Shown: positions 27,057 to 34,680 of the stretch, piece after piece
How the letters are laid out: every line of letters starts with the position of its first letter
Numbering within the stretch: position 1 is the stretch's first letter
Assembly: GCA_002280555.1 (NCBI GenBank)
Contig: NCEE01000001.1
Coordinates: 55,228-119,227 of the forward strand
Source of the DNA: Sphingomonas sp. 32-62-10
GTDB lineage: Bacteria; Pseudomonadota; Alphaproteobacteria; Sphingomonadales; Sphingomonadaceae
Length of the DNA: 64,000 nt
Direction: 5' to 3'
The notes under the pieces: model-generated
What the model was told of the DNA's origin: nothing
Databases searched by the model: none
The model's input: only the letters and a program-made list of their open reading frames with translations
Made by a program: the position numbers and the translations under genes

Positions 27057-27077
27057 TCGCGCTACGCTGGCAAAAGA

Positions 27078-27162
27078 TGGTGCGGGCGGTCGGAATCGAA
27101 CCGACACTCCTTTCGGAACCGGATTTTGAGTCCGGCGCGTCTACCAGTTCCACCACGCCCGC
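27078..27162 (-). tRNA. tRNA-Leu (anticodon CAA)
   Basis: A class II tRNA of 85 bases with encoded CCA: acceptor GCGGGCG/CGCCCGC, anticodon stem CCGGA/TCCGG with loop CTCAAAA (anticodon CAA), a long variable arm and a T-arm GTCGGTTCGATTCCGAC. Confidence 0.95.
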
Positions 27163-27265
27163 AACCCGCGTTCGCTAACCCAAGCCGCACGGGATCGCAA
27201 CACTTTGCTCAGGCGTTGCATCCCCCAGACATTCGGGACCATACCACCAAGATGAGCAAACCAGT

Positions 27266-27727
27266 ATGAGCGTCGCGTTTCGCCGGGAGAGCGATGAGGA
27301 ACATCTCGAGCCCAAGTTCGAGCTGCCAATCCCGCCCGGCCCCAATATGGTGACAGCGGCTGGCCTGACGCTGATCGAGGCGAAGCTAGCGGCGGTGGAA
27401 GCCCTGATCGCGAGCGAAACTGACGAGGCGGCGCTGGCGGATGTCAAGCGGCAATGGCGGTACTGGATCACGCGAAAAACCAGCGCGCAACTTGCCCCCC
27501 CACCGCCAGAGGATCGTGTCGCGTTCGGATCACGGGTGCGGTTCACGCTGAATGGCGCGGAACGCGTTGTGACGCTGGTCGGCAGCGACGAAGCCGAAGG
27601 AGTGACAGACAAAATCCCCTTCACCGCCCCCCTCGCCCGCGCGCTGATCGGCGGCGAGGTAGGTGAAGTGCTGGATTTCGGCGGGACGGCGGATGCGATC
27701 GAGATTTTGGGGATTGAGGGGGCTTAA
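27266..27727 (+). CDS. GreA/GreB family transcription factor-like protein
   Basis: A 153-residue protein resembling transcript-cleavage factors. A short N-terminal segment ends in PNMVTAAG (cf. P-x-x-T-x-x-G before the GreA coiled coil). A shortened antiparallel coiled coil (LTLIEAKLAAVEALIASETDE through WRYWITRK) follows, then the FKBP-like C-terminal domain (FGSRVRFTLNGAERVVTLVG and KIPFTAPLARALIGGEVGEVLDF). The coiled coil tip carries acidic residues as required for RNA polymerase cleavage stimulation, but the hairpin looks shorter than in GreA, so it may act as an Rnk-like or anti-Gre factor. Confidence 0.8.
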   Translation: MSVAFRRESDEEHLEPKFELPIPPGPNMVTAAGLTLIEAKLAAVEALIASETDEAALADVKRQWRYWITRKTSAQLAPPPPEDRVAFGSRVRFTLNGAERVVTLVGSDEAEGVTDKIPFTAPLARALIGGEVGEVLDFGGTADAIEILGIEGA

Positions 27728-27771
27728 CAACCACTAGAGCGTCGCGCCGTACAGCGACACGTTACCCGGGC

Positions 27772-29280
27772 CTAACTCCGCGGTGCCTGCCGCCGGTAGC
27801 TGAGCGCTTCCGCCACGTGGATGCGCCCTACCCCCTCGCTCCCGGCCAGATCGGCGATCGTCCTCGCCACACGCAAAATCCGGGTATAGCCACGGGCGGA
27901 TAGCCGCATCGCCTCTGCGGCCTGGGCGAGGAGCTTGCGGCCGGGTTCGTCGGGGGTGGCGACTGCGTCGAGGACTGGACCGTCGGCTTCGGCATTAGTG
28001 CGCGCGGTGCTGTCGGCATAGCGGGCGGACTGGATGGCGCGGGCGGCGGCGACGCGGGCGGCGACTTCGGCTGACCCCTCGGCGGACGGCGGCAAGACGA
28101 GATCGGCGGCGCTGACAGCGGCGACATCGACGTGCAGGTCGATCCGGTCGAGCAAAGGACCCGATACCTTGGCTTGATAATCGGCCGCACAGCGCGGCGC
28201 GCGGGAGCACGCAAGTGCTGCATCGCCGAGGTGCCCGCAGCGGCACGGGTTCATCGCCGCAATGAGCTGAACGCGCGCCGGAAAAGTGACGTGCGCATTG
28301 GCCCGCGCGACGCTGACGGTGCCCGTCTCGAGCGGCTGGCGGAGTGAATCGAGCACGGCGCGCTGGAATTCGGGCAGCTCATCGAGAAACAACACGCCGA
28401 GATGCGCGAGGCTCACCTCGCCCGGCTTCACTTTCAGCCCGCCGCCGACGAGCGCCGCCATCGATGCCGAATGGTGCGGCGCGCGGTATGGCCGTTGCCG
28501 CGTCAGCCGCCCGCCCTGGAGCGTGCCGGCGACGGAGGCGACCATGGAAACCTCCAGCGCCTCTACCGAATCCAAGGGAGGCAAAATCCCCGGCAGGCAC
28601 GATGCCATCAGCGATTTGCCCGATCCCGGCGGGCCGACCATCAACAGATTGTGCCCGCCAGCCGCTGCAATCTCGAGCGCGCGCTTGGCGGTTTCCTGGC
28701 CCTTTACCTGGCGCAAATCGGGGCCTTGATCGGCTAGCTCTGCCTCGCCCGGCTGCGGGGCAGCGAGCAGGCCGTGGCCCTTGAAGTGATTGAGCAGCGA
28801 CAGCAGGTCAGGCGCCGCGATCACCTCGATCGTGCCTGCCCATGCGGCTTCGGACCCTTGCGCGGCGGGGCAGACCAGCCCTTTCGATTCAGCCGAGGCG
28901 TGGAGCGCGGCGAGCAGTACGCCTGGCGATGTCGCGATCCGCGCATCAAGGCCAAGCTCCCCAACGACGATATAATCGGCAAGCGTCTCTGCATCGACTA
29001 CGCCCATCGCCCCCAACACGCCGAGCGCGATCGGCAAATCGTAATGCGATCCTTCCTTGGGCAGATCGGCGGGCGACAGGTTCACGGTAATCCGCTTGGG
29101 CGGCAGCGCTAGGCCAAGTGCGGCGATGGCGGCGCGAACTCGCTCGCGGCTTTCGGCAACGGCCTTGTCGGCAAGCCCCACGACATTGAAGGCAGGGACG
29201 CCGGGCGCGACCTGCACCTGCACCTCCACCCCGCGCGCTTCCAGACCCAGATACGCCACTGTCGATACGATTGCGACCAT
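27772..29280 (-). CDS. comM: ComM/YifB magnesium-chelatase-like AAA ATPase
   Basis: A 502-residue YifB/ComM protein, a hexameric AAA+ helicase that promotes branch migration during natural transformation. The N-terminal ChlI-like domain begins VSTVAYLGLEARGVEVQVQ and contains the NLSPADLPKEGSHYDLPIALG signature. The AAA+ core has Walker A VGPPGSGKSLMA and Walker B LFLDELPEF. A four-cysteine region (C-x-CG ... C ... C) in MNPCRCGHLGDAALACSRAPRC is the family zinc motif. Length is normal. No competence genes are nearby. Confidence 0.93.
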   Translation of the reverse strand: MVAIVSTVAYLGLEARGVEVQVQVAPGVPAFNVVGLADKAVAESRERVRAAIAALGLALPPKRITVNLSPADLPKEGSHYDLPIALGVLGAMGVVDAETLADYIVVGELGLDARIATSPGVLLAALHASAESKGLVCPAAQGSEAAWAGTIEVIAAPDLLSLLNHFKGHGLLAAPQPGEAELADQGPDLRQVKGQETAKRALEIAAAGGHNLLMVGPPGSGKSLMASCLPGILPPLDSVEALEVSMVASVAGTLQGGRLTRQRPYRAPHHSASMAALVGGGLKVKPGEVSLAHLGVLFLDELPEFQRAVLDSLRQPLETGTVSVARANAHVTFPARVQLIAAMNPCRCGHLGDAALACSRAPRCAADYQAKVSGPLLDRIDLHVDVAAVSAADLVLPPSAEGSAEVAARVAAARAIQSARYADSTARTNAEADGPVLDAVATPDEPGRKLLAQAAEAMRLSARGYTRILRVARTIADLAGSEGVGRIHVAEALSYRRQAPRS

Positions 29281-29378
29281 CGCCTCCGGCCCCGCTAATC
29301 CCGGCGCAGTTCGCCCGCGCGGCTAATCACCTGTTCATAAACGCTTTCTTAAATGAGGAAAGCACACGAAGGACTGTC

Positions 29379-29780
29379 TTGCAAAAACAACACACCCACC
29401 CCACATCCCACAAGGTGAGCAAGACCCACGTCCTTCGCCCGCGCAGCGCCGCCGTTCGCACCGGGCTCACGATGTTAGGCGCGTTAGTCATCGTGATTTC
29501 GCCAGTTGTCGGTGTTATCCCGGGGCCGGGCGGTGTTTTCGTGTTCGCGGCTGGCCTGGCGCTGATGTTGCAGAACTCAGGGTTGGCCAAGCGGGTGTTC
29601 GTGCGGCTTAAGCGTCGCTGGCCGCAGCTGGGCAATGTCGCCGATCTCGGCCTGCGGCGGGCGAGCGCGCTGCGCCGGTTCGAGCGTGATCGTCCGCTGG
29701 GCAAGGATGGCAAAAAACTGTCGCGGTTGAGCCAGTTTTGGCGAATGGCGCGCAACATGATCAGCGGACGCCGCGTGTAA
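29379..29780 (+). CDS. PGPGW-type small membrane protein
   Basis: A small protein of about 133 residues. A hydrophobic hairpin (TMLGALVIVISPVVGVIPGPGGVFVFAAGLALML) contains PGPGG, matching the PGPGW family of putative transmembrane proteins, followed by a strongly basic amphipathic C-terminal region. A TTG at 29379 with AAGGA five bases upstream is the best start. A GTG at 29415 is an alternative, and the frame stays open back to 29271, overlapping the divergent comM gene. Function unknown. Confidence 0.6.
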   Translation: MQKQHTHPTSHKVSKTHVLRPRSAAVRTGLTMLGALVIVISPVVGVIPGPGGVFVFAAGLALMLQNSGLAKRVFVRLKRRWPQLGNVADLGLRRASALRRFERDRPLGKDGKKLSRLSQFWRMARNMISGRRV

Positions 29781-29793
29781 TGGCGCGCGATCG

Positions 29794-29822
29794 TTGACTT
29801 GCGCGTTGCCCTCGCTTAAGGG
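29794..29822 (+). promoter_or_regulatory. Candidate rpmH-rnpA promoter
   Basis: TTGACT (29794-29799) followed after 17 bases by TAAGGG (29817-29822) upstream of rpmH. The -35 is near-consensus and the -10 is weak, as is common in alphaproteobacteria. Confidence 0.45.
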
Positions 29823-29834
29823 CTCTGATCAACC

Positions 29835-29858
29835 GGCCGCCGTTATTGGCGGCCTTTT
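29835..29858 (+). other. Leader hairpin upstream of rpmH
   Basis: A perfect 7-bp stem GGCCGCC/GGCGGCC (29835-29841 with 29848-29854), 6-base loop, then TTTT. It lies between the candidate promoter and the rpmH ribosome-binding site, so it could be an attenuator of the ribosomal-protein operon or the terminator of the preceding gene. Confidence 0.5.
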
Positions 29859-29884
29859 CCATTCTGTAGATCAGGGAATGAGTG

Positions 29885-30019
29885 ATGAAGCGGACCTTTC
29901 AGCCGAGCAATCTGGTGCGTGCACGCCGCCACGGCTTCCGCGCGCGGATGGCGACGGTGGGCGGTCGCAACGTCCTGCGCGCCCGTCGCGCCCGCGGTCG
30001 CAAGAAGCTGTCGGCATAA
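29885..30019 (+). CDS. rpmH: 50S ribosomal protein L34
   Basis: A 44-residue L34 starting MKRTFQPSNLVRARRHGFR and ending RRARGRKKLSA, matching the universally conserved L34 sequence. AGGGA lies about seven bases before the ATG. It is the first gene of the conserved rpmH-rnpA-yidD-yidC order. Its stop codon TAA overlaps an in-frame ATA of the rnpA frame as ATAA. An additional ATG at 29878, seven bases upstream in the rnpA frame, shares the same ribosome-binding region. Confidence 0.96.
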   Translation: MKRTFQPSNLVRARRHGFRARMATVGGRNVLRARRARGRKKLSA

Positions 30020-30354
30020 CAACGCTTACCGCACGCCGCGATTTTTTGGCGGCGAATGCGGGCAGGCGCGCGCCGATGCCGGGTTTCGTGCTGCTGGCGC
30101 GTGACCGAGCGGATGGTGCGCCCGATATGCGGATCGGGTTCACCGTTACCAAGAAAATCGGCAATGCCGTGGTACGCAATCGGCTGAAACGGCGGTTGCG
30201 CGCACTGGCGCGCGCCGTTCTGCCGGTGGCAGGCCTTCCGGGACATGACCATGTACTGATTGGTCGCGCTGACGGGTTGAGCCGCGGTTTCGCTGTGCTG
30301 GAGGCCGATTTAACACGTGCTTTGATCAAGGTTGGGGCAAAGGTCGCGCGATGA
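30016..30354 (+). CDS. rnpA: Ribonuclease P protein component, non-canonical start
   Basis: The RNase P protein, which with the catalytic RNA matures tRNA 5' ends. The frame encodes LTARRDFLAAN, GFVLLARD and the diagnostic RNA-binding segment IGFTVTKKIGNAVVRNRLKRRLR. The start is unusual: between the rpmH start and the RnpA body no ATG, GTG or TTG occurs in frame. The position where relatives would start holds ATA (30016), overlapping the rpmH stop, which gives 112 residues, near normal. The only in-frame upstream ATG is at 29878, which would give 158 residues with rpmH embedded in another frame. It ends with an ATGA overlap into yidD. Confidence 0.85.
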   Translation: MTTLTARRDFLAANAGRRAPMPGFVLLARDRADGAPDMRIGFTVTKKIGNAVVRNRLKRRLRALARAVLPVAGLPGHDHVLIGRADGLSRGFAVLEADLTRALIKVGAKVAR

Positions 30355-30563
30355 TTGCCCGGTTGCTGATCCTGATTGCGCGGGGCTGGCAACTCGGCCC
30401 TTCTTTGATCCTGCCGCCGTCCTGTCGCTACGCGCCATCGTGTTCGGCCTATGCAATCACTGCTCTTCGCCGCTATGGCGCGCTGAAAGGCGGGTGGCTC
30501 GCGGCCAAACGGATCGCGCGCTGCCATCCCTGGGGCGGATCAGGCTATGATCCCGTCCCCTGA
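30351..30563 (+). CDS. yidD: Membrane protein insertion efficiency factor YidD
   Basis: A 70-residue YidD. The family core PSCRYAPSCSAYAITALRRYG, with conserved cysteines, and the terminal CHPWGGSGYDPVP are both present. YidD is a small membrane-associated protein that assists YidC-dependent insertion. It overlaps rnpA by four bases and lies 33 bases before yidC. Confidence 0.95.
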   Translation: MIARLLILIARGWQLGPSLILPPSCRYAPSCSAYAITALRRYGALKGGWLAAKRIARCHPWGGSGYDPVP

Positions 30564-30596
30564 TATTCCAAGACTGCACGATCGGGGCTGTTCCAA

Positions 30597-32372
30597 GTGA
30601 ATCAAGACAATCGCAACATGGTGCTGTTCCTGGCGATCGCCGCGCTGATCCTGGTCGGCTGGCCGATTGTGTCGCAGAGCCTGTTTCCCCAGCCCAAGCG
30701 CCCGCCAGTGGCACGCACTCAGCCGGGTACCCCGACCGCCACGCCCCCTGCAGGCACCGTCACCTCGAATGCGACCGCCCCTGCTGTCGATGCAACAAAG
30801 GTGAAGCGCGATCGCGCTGTCGTGCTGGCGGAAACACCGCGTGTGGCGATCACGACGCCTGCGGTAAAGGGTTCGATCAACCTGAAGGGCGCTCGGCTCG
30901 ACGATCTGGTGCTGCTGCGCCACAAGGAAACGATCAAGAAGAACGCCCCGCCAGTGCGCCTGCTGTCGCCGTCGGGCGCGGCGGACAGTTATTTCGCCGG
31001 GTTCGGCTGGGCTGGCGACGGCGTTGCGCTCCCCGACAAGAACACGGTCTGGACCGCCGACTCGGCCGTGCTTACCCCCGGCAAGCCAGTGACGCTCAGC
31101 TGGGCGAACCCACAGGGTCTTCGCTTCCAGATCAAGATCGCGGTTGATGACGGCTATCTCTTCACGATCGAACAAGCGGCCGCCAATGCGACCGCCGCCC
31201 CGGTCACCCTGCGCCCCTACGGCCTGATCTCCCGCACCGGCGCATCGAAGGATGTCGACACCTGGGTCAACCATGTCGGCCCGATCGGCGTATTCGGCGT
31301 CGGCGCCAATTACGATATCGGCTATCCCGACCTGAAGGGCGTCGAGCCCGGCTTTTTCGACGCGCCCTTCGGCACCTCTGTTAAGGCAGGCGCCAACTAT
31401 TTCGATGCCAAGGGCGGCTGGCTCGGCTTTGGCGATCTCTATTGGCTCGCCGCCCTCGTTCCTGACCAGAATGCGCAGGTCCATGCGGGCTTCCGCGCTG
31501 CGGGGGATGTGTTCCAGGCCGATTACGCTAGCACCCCAGTCAAGATCGCGCCGGGCAAGATCGCGCGCACGTCATCGCGCTTTTTTGCGGGCGCCAAGGA
31601 AGTGCGGCTGATCGACAAATATCAGAACGATGGCGGCATCGTGAACTTCGACAAGGCGATCGATTGGGGTTGGTTTCAGATCATTGAAAAGCCGATCTTC
31701 TATTATCTCGATATCCTGTTCCGCCTGACGACCAATTTCGGCGTCGCGATCATCCTGCTGACGCTAACGATCCGCGGTCTGTTGTTCCCGATCGCGCAAC
31801 GCCAGTTTGCATCGATGGCCAAGATGAAGGCGATCCAGCCCAAGCAAAAGGCGATTCAGGAACGCTACAAGGACGACAAGCCCCGCCAGCAGCAGGAAAT
31901 CATGGCGCTGTACAAGACCGAAGGCGTCAACCCGCTCGGCGGCTGCGGCCCAACGCTGTTGCAGATCCCGATCATGTACGCGCTGTACAAGGTGCTGCTG
32001 CTATCGACCGAAATGCGCCACCAGCCGTTTGTTCTGTGGATCCGCGATCTCGCCGCGCCCGATCCGCTGACGCCGATCAACCTGTTCGGCTTGCTGCCCT
32101 TCACCCCGCCGGTGTTCATCGCAATCGGCATCATCCCGATCCTGCTGGGCGTATCGATGTACTTCCAGTTCAAACTGAACCCCGCCCCGATGGACGAGGC
32201 GCAGAAACAGGTGTTCGCGATCATGCCGTGGATGCTGATGTTCGTGATGGCGCCGTTCGCCGTCGGCCTGCAGCTTTACTGGATCACCTCGAACGTCCTC
32301 ACCATCCTACAGCAACGGATGCTGTACGCCCGGCACCCCGAGATGCTCGTGCCAGCGCCAGCGAAGAAATGA
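30597..32372 (+). CDS. yidC: Membrane protein insertase YidC
   Basis: A 591-residue Gram-negative YidC. The N-terminal membrane helix (NMVLFLAIAALILVGWPIV) is followed by a large periplasmic beta-sandwich domain (about 90-350) and the conserved five-helix insertase core beginning WGWFQIIEKPIFYYLDILF. The cytoplasmic hairpin is MAKMKAIQPKQKAIQERYKDD and PLGGCGPTLLQIPIMYALYKVL follows. It inserts and folds inner-membrane proteins with or without SecYEG. The start is GTG at 30597. Confidence 0.96.
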   Translation: MNQDNRNMVLFLAIAALILVGWPIVSQSLFPQPKRPPVARTQPGTPTATPPAGTVTSNATAPAVDATKVKRDRAVVLAETPRVAITTPAVKGSINLKGARLDDLVLLRHKETIKKNAPPVRLLSPSGAADSYFAGFGWAGDGVALPDKNTVWTADSAVLTPGKPVTLSWANPQGLRFQIKIAVDDGYLFTIEQAAANATAAPVTLRPYGLISRTGASKDVDTWVNHVGPIGVFGVGANYDIGYPDLKGVEPGFFDAPFGTSVKAGANYFDAKGGWLGFGDLYWLAALVPDQNAQVHAGFRAAGDVFQADYASTPVKIAPGKIARTSSRFFAGAKEVRLIDKYQNDGGIVNFDKAIDWGWFQIIEKPIFYYLDILFRLTTNFGVAIILLTLTIRGLLFPIAQRQFASMAKMKAIQPKQKAIQERYKDDKPRQQQEIMALYKTEGVNPLGGCGPTLLQIPIMYALYKVLLLSTEMRHQPFVLWIRDLAAPDPLTPINLFGLLPFTPPVFIAIGIIPILLGVSMYFQFKLNPAPMDEAQKQVFAIMPWMLMFVMAPFAVGLQLYWITSNVLTILQQRMLYARHPEMLVPAPAKK

Positions 32373-32378
32373 CCTTGA

Positions 32379-33017
32379 ATGGCTGAATTCGACGCGGACA
32401 TGATCGAGGCGGCACGGGTGACCTTTGCCGGGCCGATCAGCTTCCTGAAATCCGCCCCGACGCTGGAATTCCTGCCCGAACCGGATGTGCCCGAGATTGC
32501 GTTTGCCGGCCGATCGAACGTGGGCAAATCGTCGCTGCTGAATGCGCTCACCGGGCGCAATGCACTCGCGCGCACCTCGAACACGCCGGGGCGAACGCAG
32601 GAACTGAATTTCTTCGATGTGGGTGATCCCCTGAAACTGCGGCTGGTCGATATGCCGGGCTATGGCTTTGCCAAGGCGCCCAAGGACATGGTCAAGAAAT
32701 GGCGGTTCCTGATCAATGATTTCCTGCGCGGGCGGCAAGTGCTGAAGCGCGTGCTGGTACTGGTCGATTCACGCCATGGGCTGAAGGATGTCGACCATGA
32801 AATCATGGAAATGCTCGACAAGGCAGCCGTCAGCTATCGGCTGATCCTGACCAAGGCCGACAAGATCAAGCCGACCGAGCTGCTGAAGGTAACTGACGCG
32901 ACGGCGGCGGAAGCCCGCAAACGCCCCGCCGCGCATCCGGATATCATGGCGACATCAAGCGAGGTCGGGTTCGGCATTGCGGAACTGCGCGCGGCGGTGA
33001 TCGAAGCGATCGGATAA
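32379..33017 (+). CDS. engB: Ribosome biogenesis GTPase EngB (YihA/YsxC)
   Basis: A 212-residue TrmE-Era-EngA-EngB-type GTPase needed for 50S assembly. G1 GRSNVGKSS, G2 TSNTPGRTQ, G3 DMPGYGFA and G4 TKAD are intact, with the family-specific FFDVG and LVDMPGYGFAKAPKD context. It follows yidC by six bases and closes the rpmH-to-engB operon. Confidence 0.95.
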   Translation: MAEFDADMIEAARVTFAGPISFLKSAPTLEFLPEPDVPEIAFAGRSNVGKSSLLNALTGRNALARTSNTPGRTQELNFFDVGDPLKLRLVDMPGYGFAKAPKDMVKKWRFLINDFLRGRQVLKRVLVLVDSRHGLKDVDHEIMEMLDKAAVSYRLILTKADKIKPTELLKVTDATAAEARKRPAAHPDIMATSSEVGFGIAELRAAVIEAIG

Positions 33018-33111
33018 GCATTAGATCGAACGGCTTGATTACGAATGTAACAGTCGGTGCTTAGCCGAGTGGAGGCTCCGGCGTCGATCGGATCGTCCTC
33101 AGGGGGTTTCC

Positions 33112-34629
33112 ATGCGTTTTTTGCCAATGCTCGGCGGCACGATGGCCAGCATCTCCGCGCTTACCCTTCTTTTTGCCGCAGCCGAAAGCCACGCCCATGA
33201 AGGCCATGGCCATGCCAAGCCAGCCTTTACGCCTGCCACCGTTCCGACGCAGCCGACTGCAGCCGATCGCCGCGGCCGCAAATGGATGGCAGGCGACCAT
33301 CACGTCCACAGCCGCTTCAGCGCGGACTATAAGCCCGATCCCGCCAATCCTGCCACACCCCCACAGCCGATCCTTGGCGCCGACGGCGTCTACCCCATCC
33401 CCCGCAACGCGCAGATGGGGCGTAAGTTCGGCTTGTCATGGATGGTCGCCACCGATCATGGTGGCCCCAATCATTCGAAGCTCAACGCCGAGCAGGCCTA
33501 TCCCGAACTGACCCAGGCGCGCCGCGACGTGCCCGAAATCGTTCAGTTTTATGGCATGGAGTTCGATACGCCGGGCGGCGATCACAGCAGTCTCATCATA
33601 CCCGGCACCCCTGCGGAACGCGAAACGTTGCGCCAGATCGAATCGCGCTTTTCCGAACGCGATGCCTGGCCGCTTGACCCGGCGCGCGACGCGGAACCCC
33701 GGATGATCGATGCGCTGCGCTTTATGCGCGACATCGCTTCTGCGCCCGTTGTTATCGCCAATCACCCGTCACGCTCGGCGACAGCGATTGGTGCGTATGG
33801 CCAATATCGCCCTGCTGAATTCCGTGACTGGAACGATACTGCCCCGCGCGTCGCGATCGGCATGGAGGGGGCACCCGGGCATCAGGCGAGTGCACTTAAC
33901 CGCGACGGCAGCAATGACGCCACAGGTGCACGCGGCAGCTATCGCCGCTCACCCACGCTTGGCGGTTTTGATCAGATGACCGCGCGTCTCGGCGGCTTCT
34001 GGGATTCGATGCTGGGAGAGGGGCGCCGCTGGTGGGTCACCTCGACGTCGGACTCACATCGCCATTACAGCGAGGGCGGCAGCGATTTCTGGCCGGGCGA
34101 ATATTCCAAAACCTATGTTCACGCGCGCCCTTCACATGCCGACATCCTGGATGGATTGCGCCAAGGGCGGGTTTTTGTCACGACCGGCGATCTCGTCTCC
34201 GAACTTGATGTCACTGTATCAGCAGGCAGGCGTCGCGCCGATATTGGCGGCTCGGTTATCGCGCAGGGCGGCGATGTCACCGTGACGATTCGGCTACGCG
34301 ATCCAGCAACTTCAAATAGCGCAGGCCGGACGCCTGGCGTCGTGCGCGTGGATCTGATCATCGGCGATGTTACCGGCAAGCGTCCCGACCGTGACGGCGA
34401 TACGAACCCGACGACGCGAATCGTTCGCCGCTTCACCGCCGCCGACTGGACGGCGAATGGCGAAGTGCTGACGATGACCCACCGGCTGACCGGCCTAGCA
34501 AGCGACAGCTATATCCGCGTTCGCGGCACCAGCACGACAGAGCTTGAGCCCACCCCCGATCCACTCGGCGAGGATCCCTGGAGCGATCTGTGGTTTTATT
34601 CGAACCCAGTGTTCATCACGCTGCGCTAA
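33112..34629 (+). CDS. Exported PHP-domain metal-dependent phosphoesterase
   Basis: A 505-residue protein with a Sec signal peptide and a His-rich start to the mature chain (HAHEGHGHAK). The PHP fold follows: GDHHVHSRFS (HxH metal site), MVATDHGGP, YGMEFDTPGGDHSS, VIANHPSRS and TSTSDSHRHYSEGG, which together supply the trinuclear metal ligands. The C-terminal region is a beta-rich domain of unknown role. It probably hydrolyses a phosphoester or phosphate-containing nutrient in the periplasm. AGGGGG precedes the ATG. It is convergent with a TonB receptor, which may import the same nutrient. Confidence 0.82.
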   Translation: MRFLPMLGGTMASISALTLLFAAAESHAHEGHGHAKPAFTPATVPTQPTAADRRGRKWMAGDHHVHSRFSADYKPDPANPATPPQPILGADGVYPIPRNAQMGRKFGLSWMVATDHGGPNHSKLNAEQAYPELTQARRDVPEIVQFYGMEFDTPGGDHSSLIIPGTPAERETLRQIESRFSERDAWPLDPARDAEPRMIDALRFMRDIASAPVVIANHPSRSATAIGAYGQYRPAEFRDWNDTAPRVAIGMEGAPGHQASALNRDGSNDATGARGSYRRSPTLGGFDQMTARLGGFWDSMLGEGRRWWVTSTSDSHRHYSEGGSDFWPGEYSKTYVHARPSHADILDGLRQGRVFVTTGDLVSELDVTVSAGRRRADIGGSVIAQGGDVTVTIRLRDPATSNSAGRTPGVVRVDLIIGDVTGKRPDRDGDTNPTTRIVRRFTAADWTANGEVLTMTHRLTGLASDSYIRVRGTSTTELEPTPDPLGEDPWSDLWFYSNPVFITLR

Positions 34630-34640
34630 ATCGTTGCATC

Positions 34641-34670
34641 GGACCGGCGCCGCAAATGCCGCGCCGGTCC
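34641..34670. terminator. Bidirectional hairpin between convergent genes
   Basis: A 10-bp perfect stem GGACCGGCGC/GCGCCGGTCC (34641-34650 with 34661-34670) with a 10-base loop between the PHP gene and the TonB receptor gene. It lacks a clear T-run on either side. Confidence 0.6.
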
Positions 34671-34680
34671 GATCAAAAGG

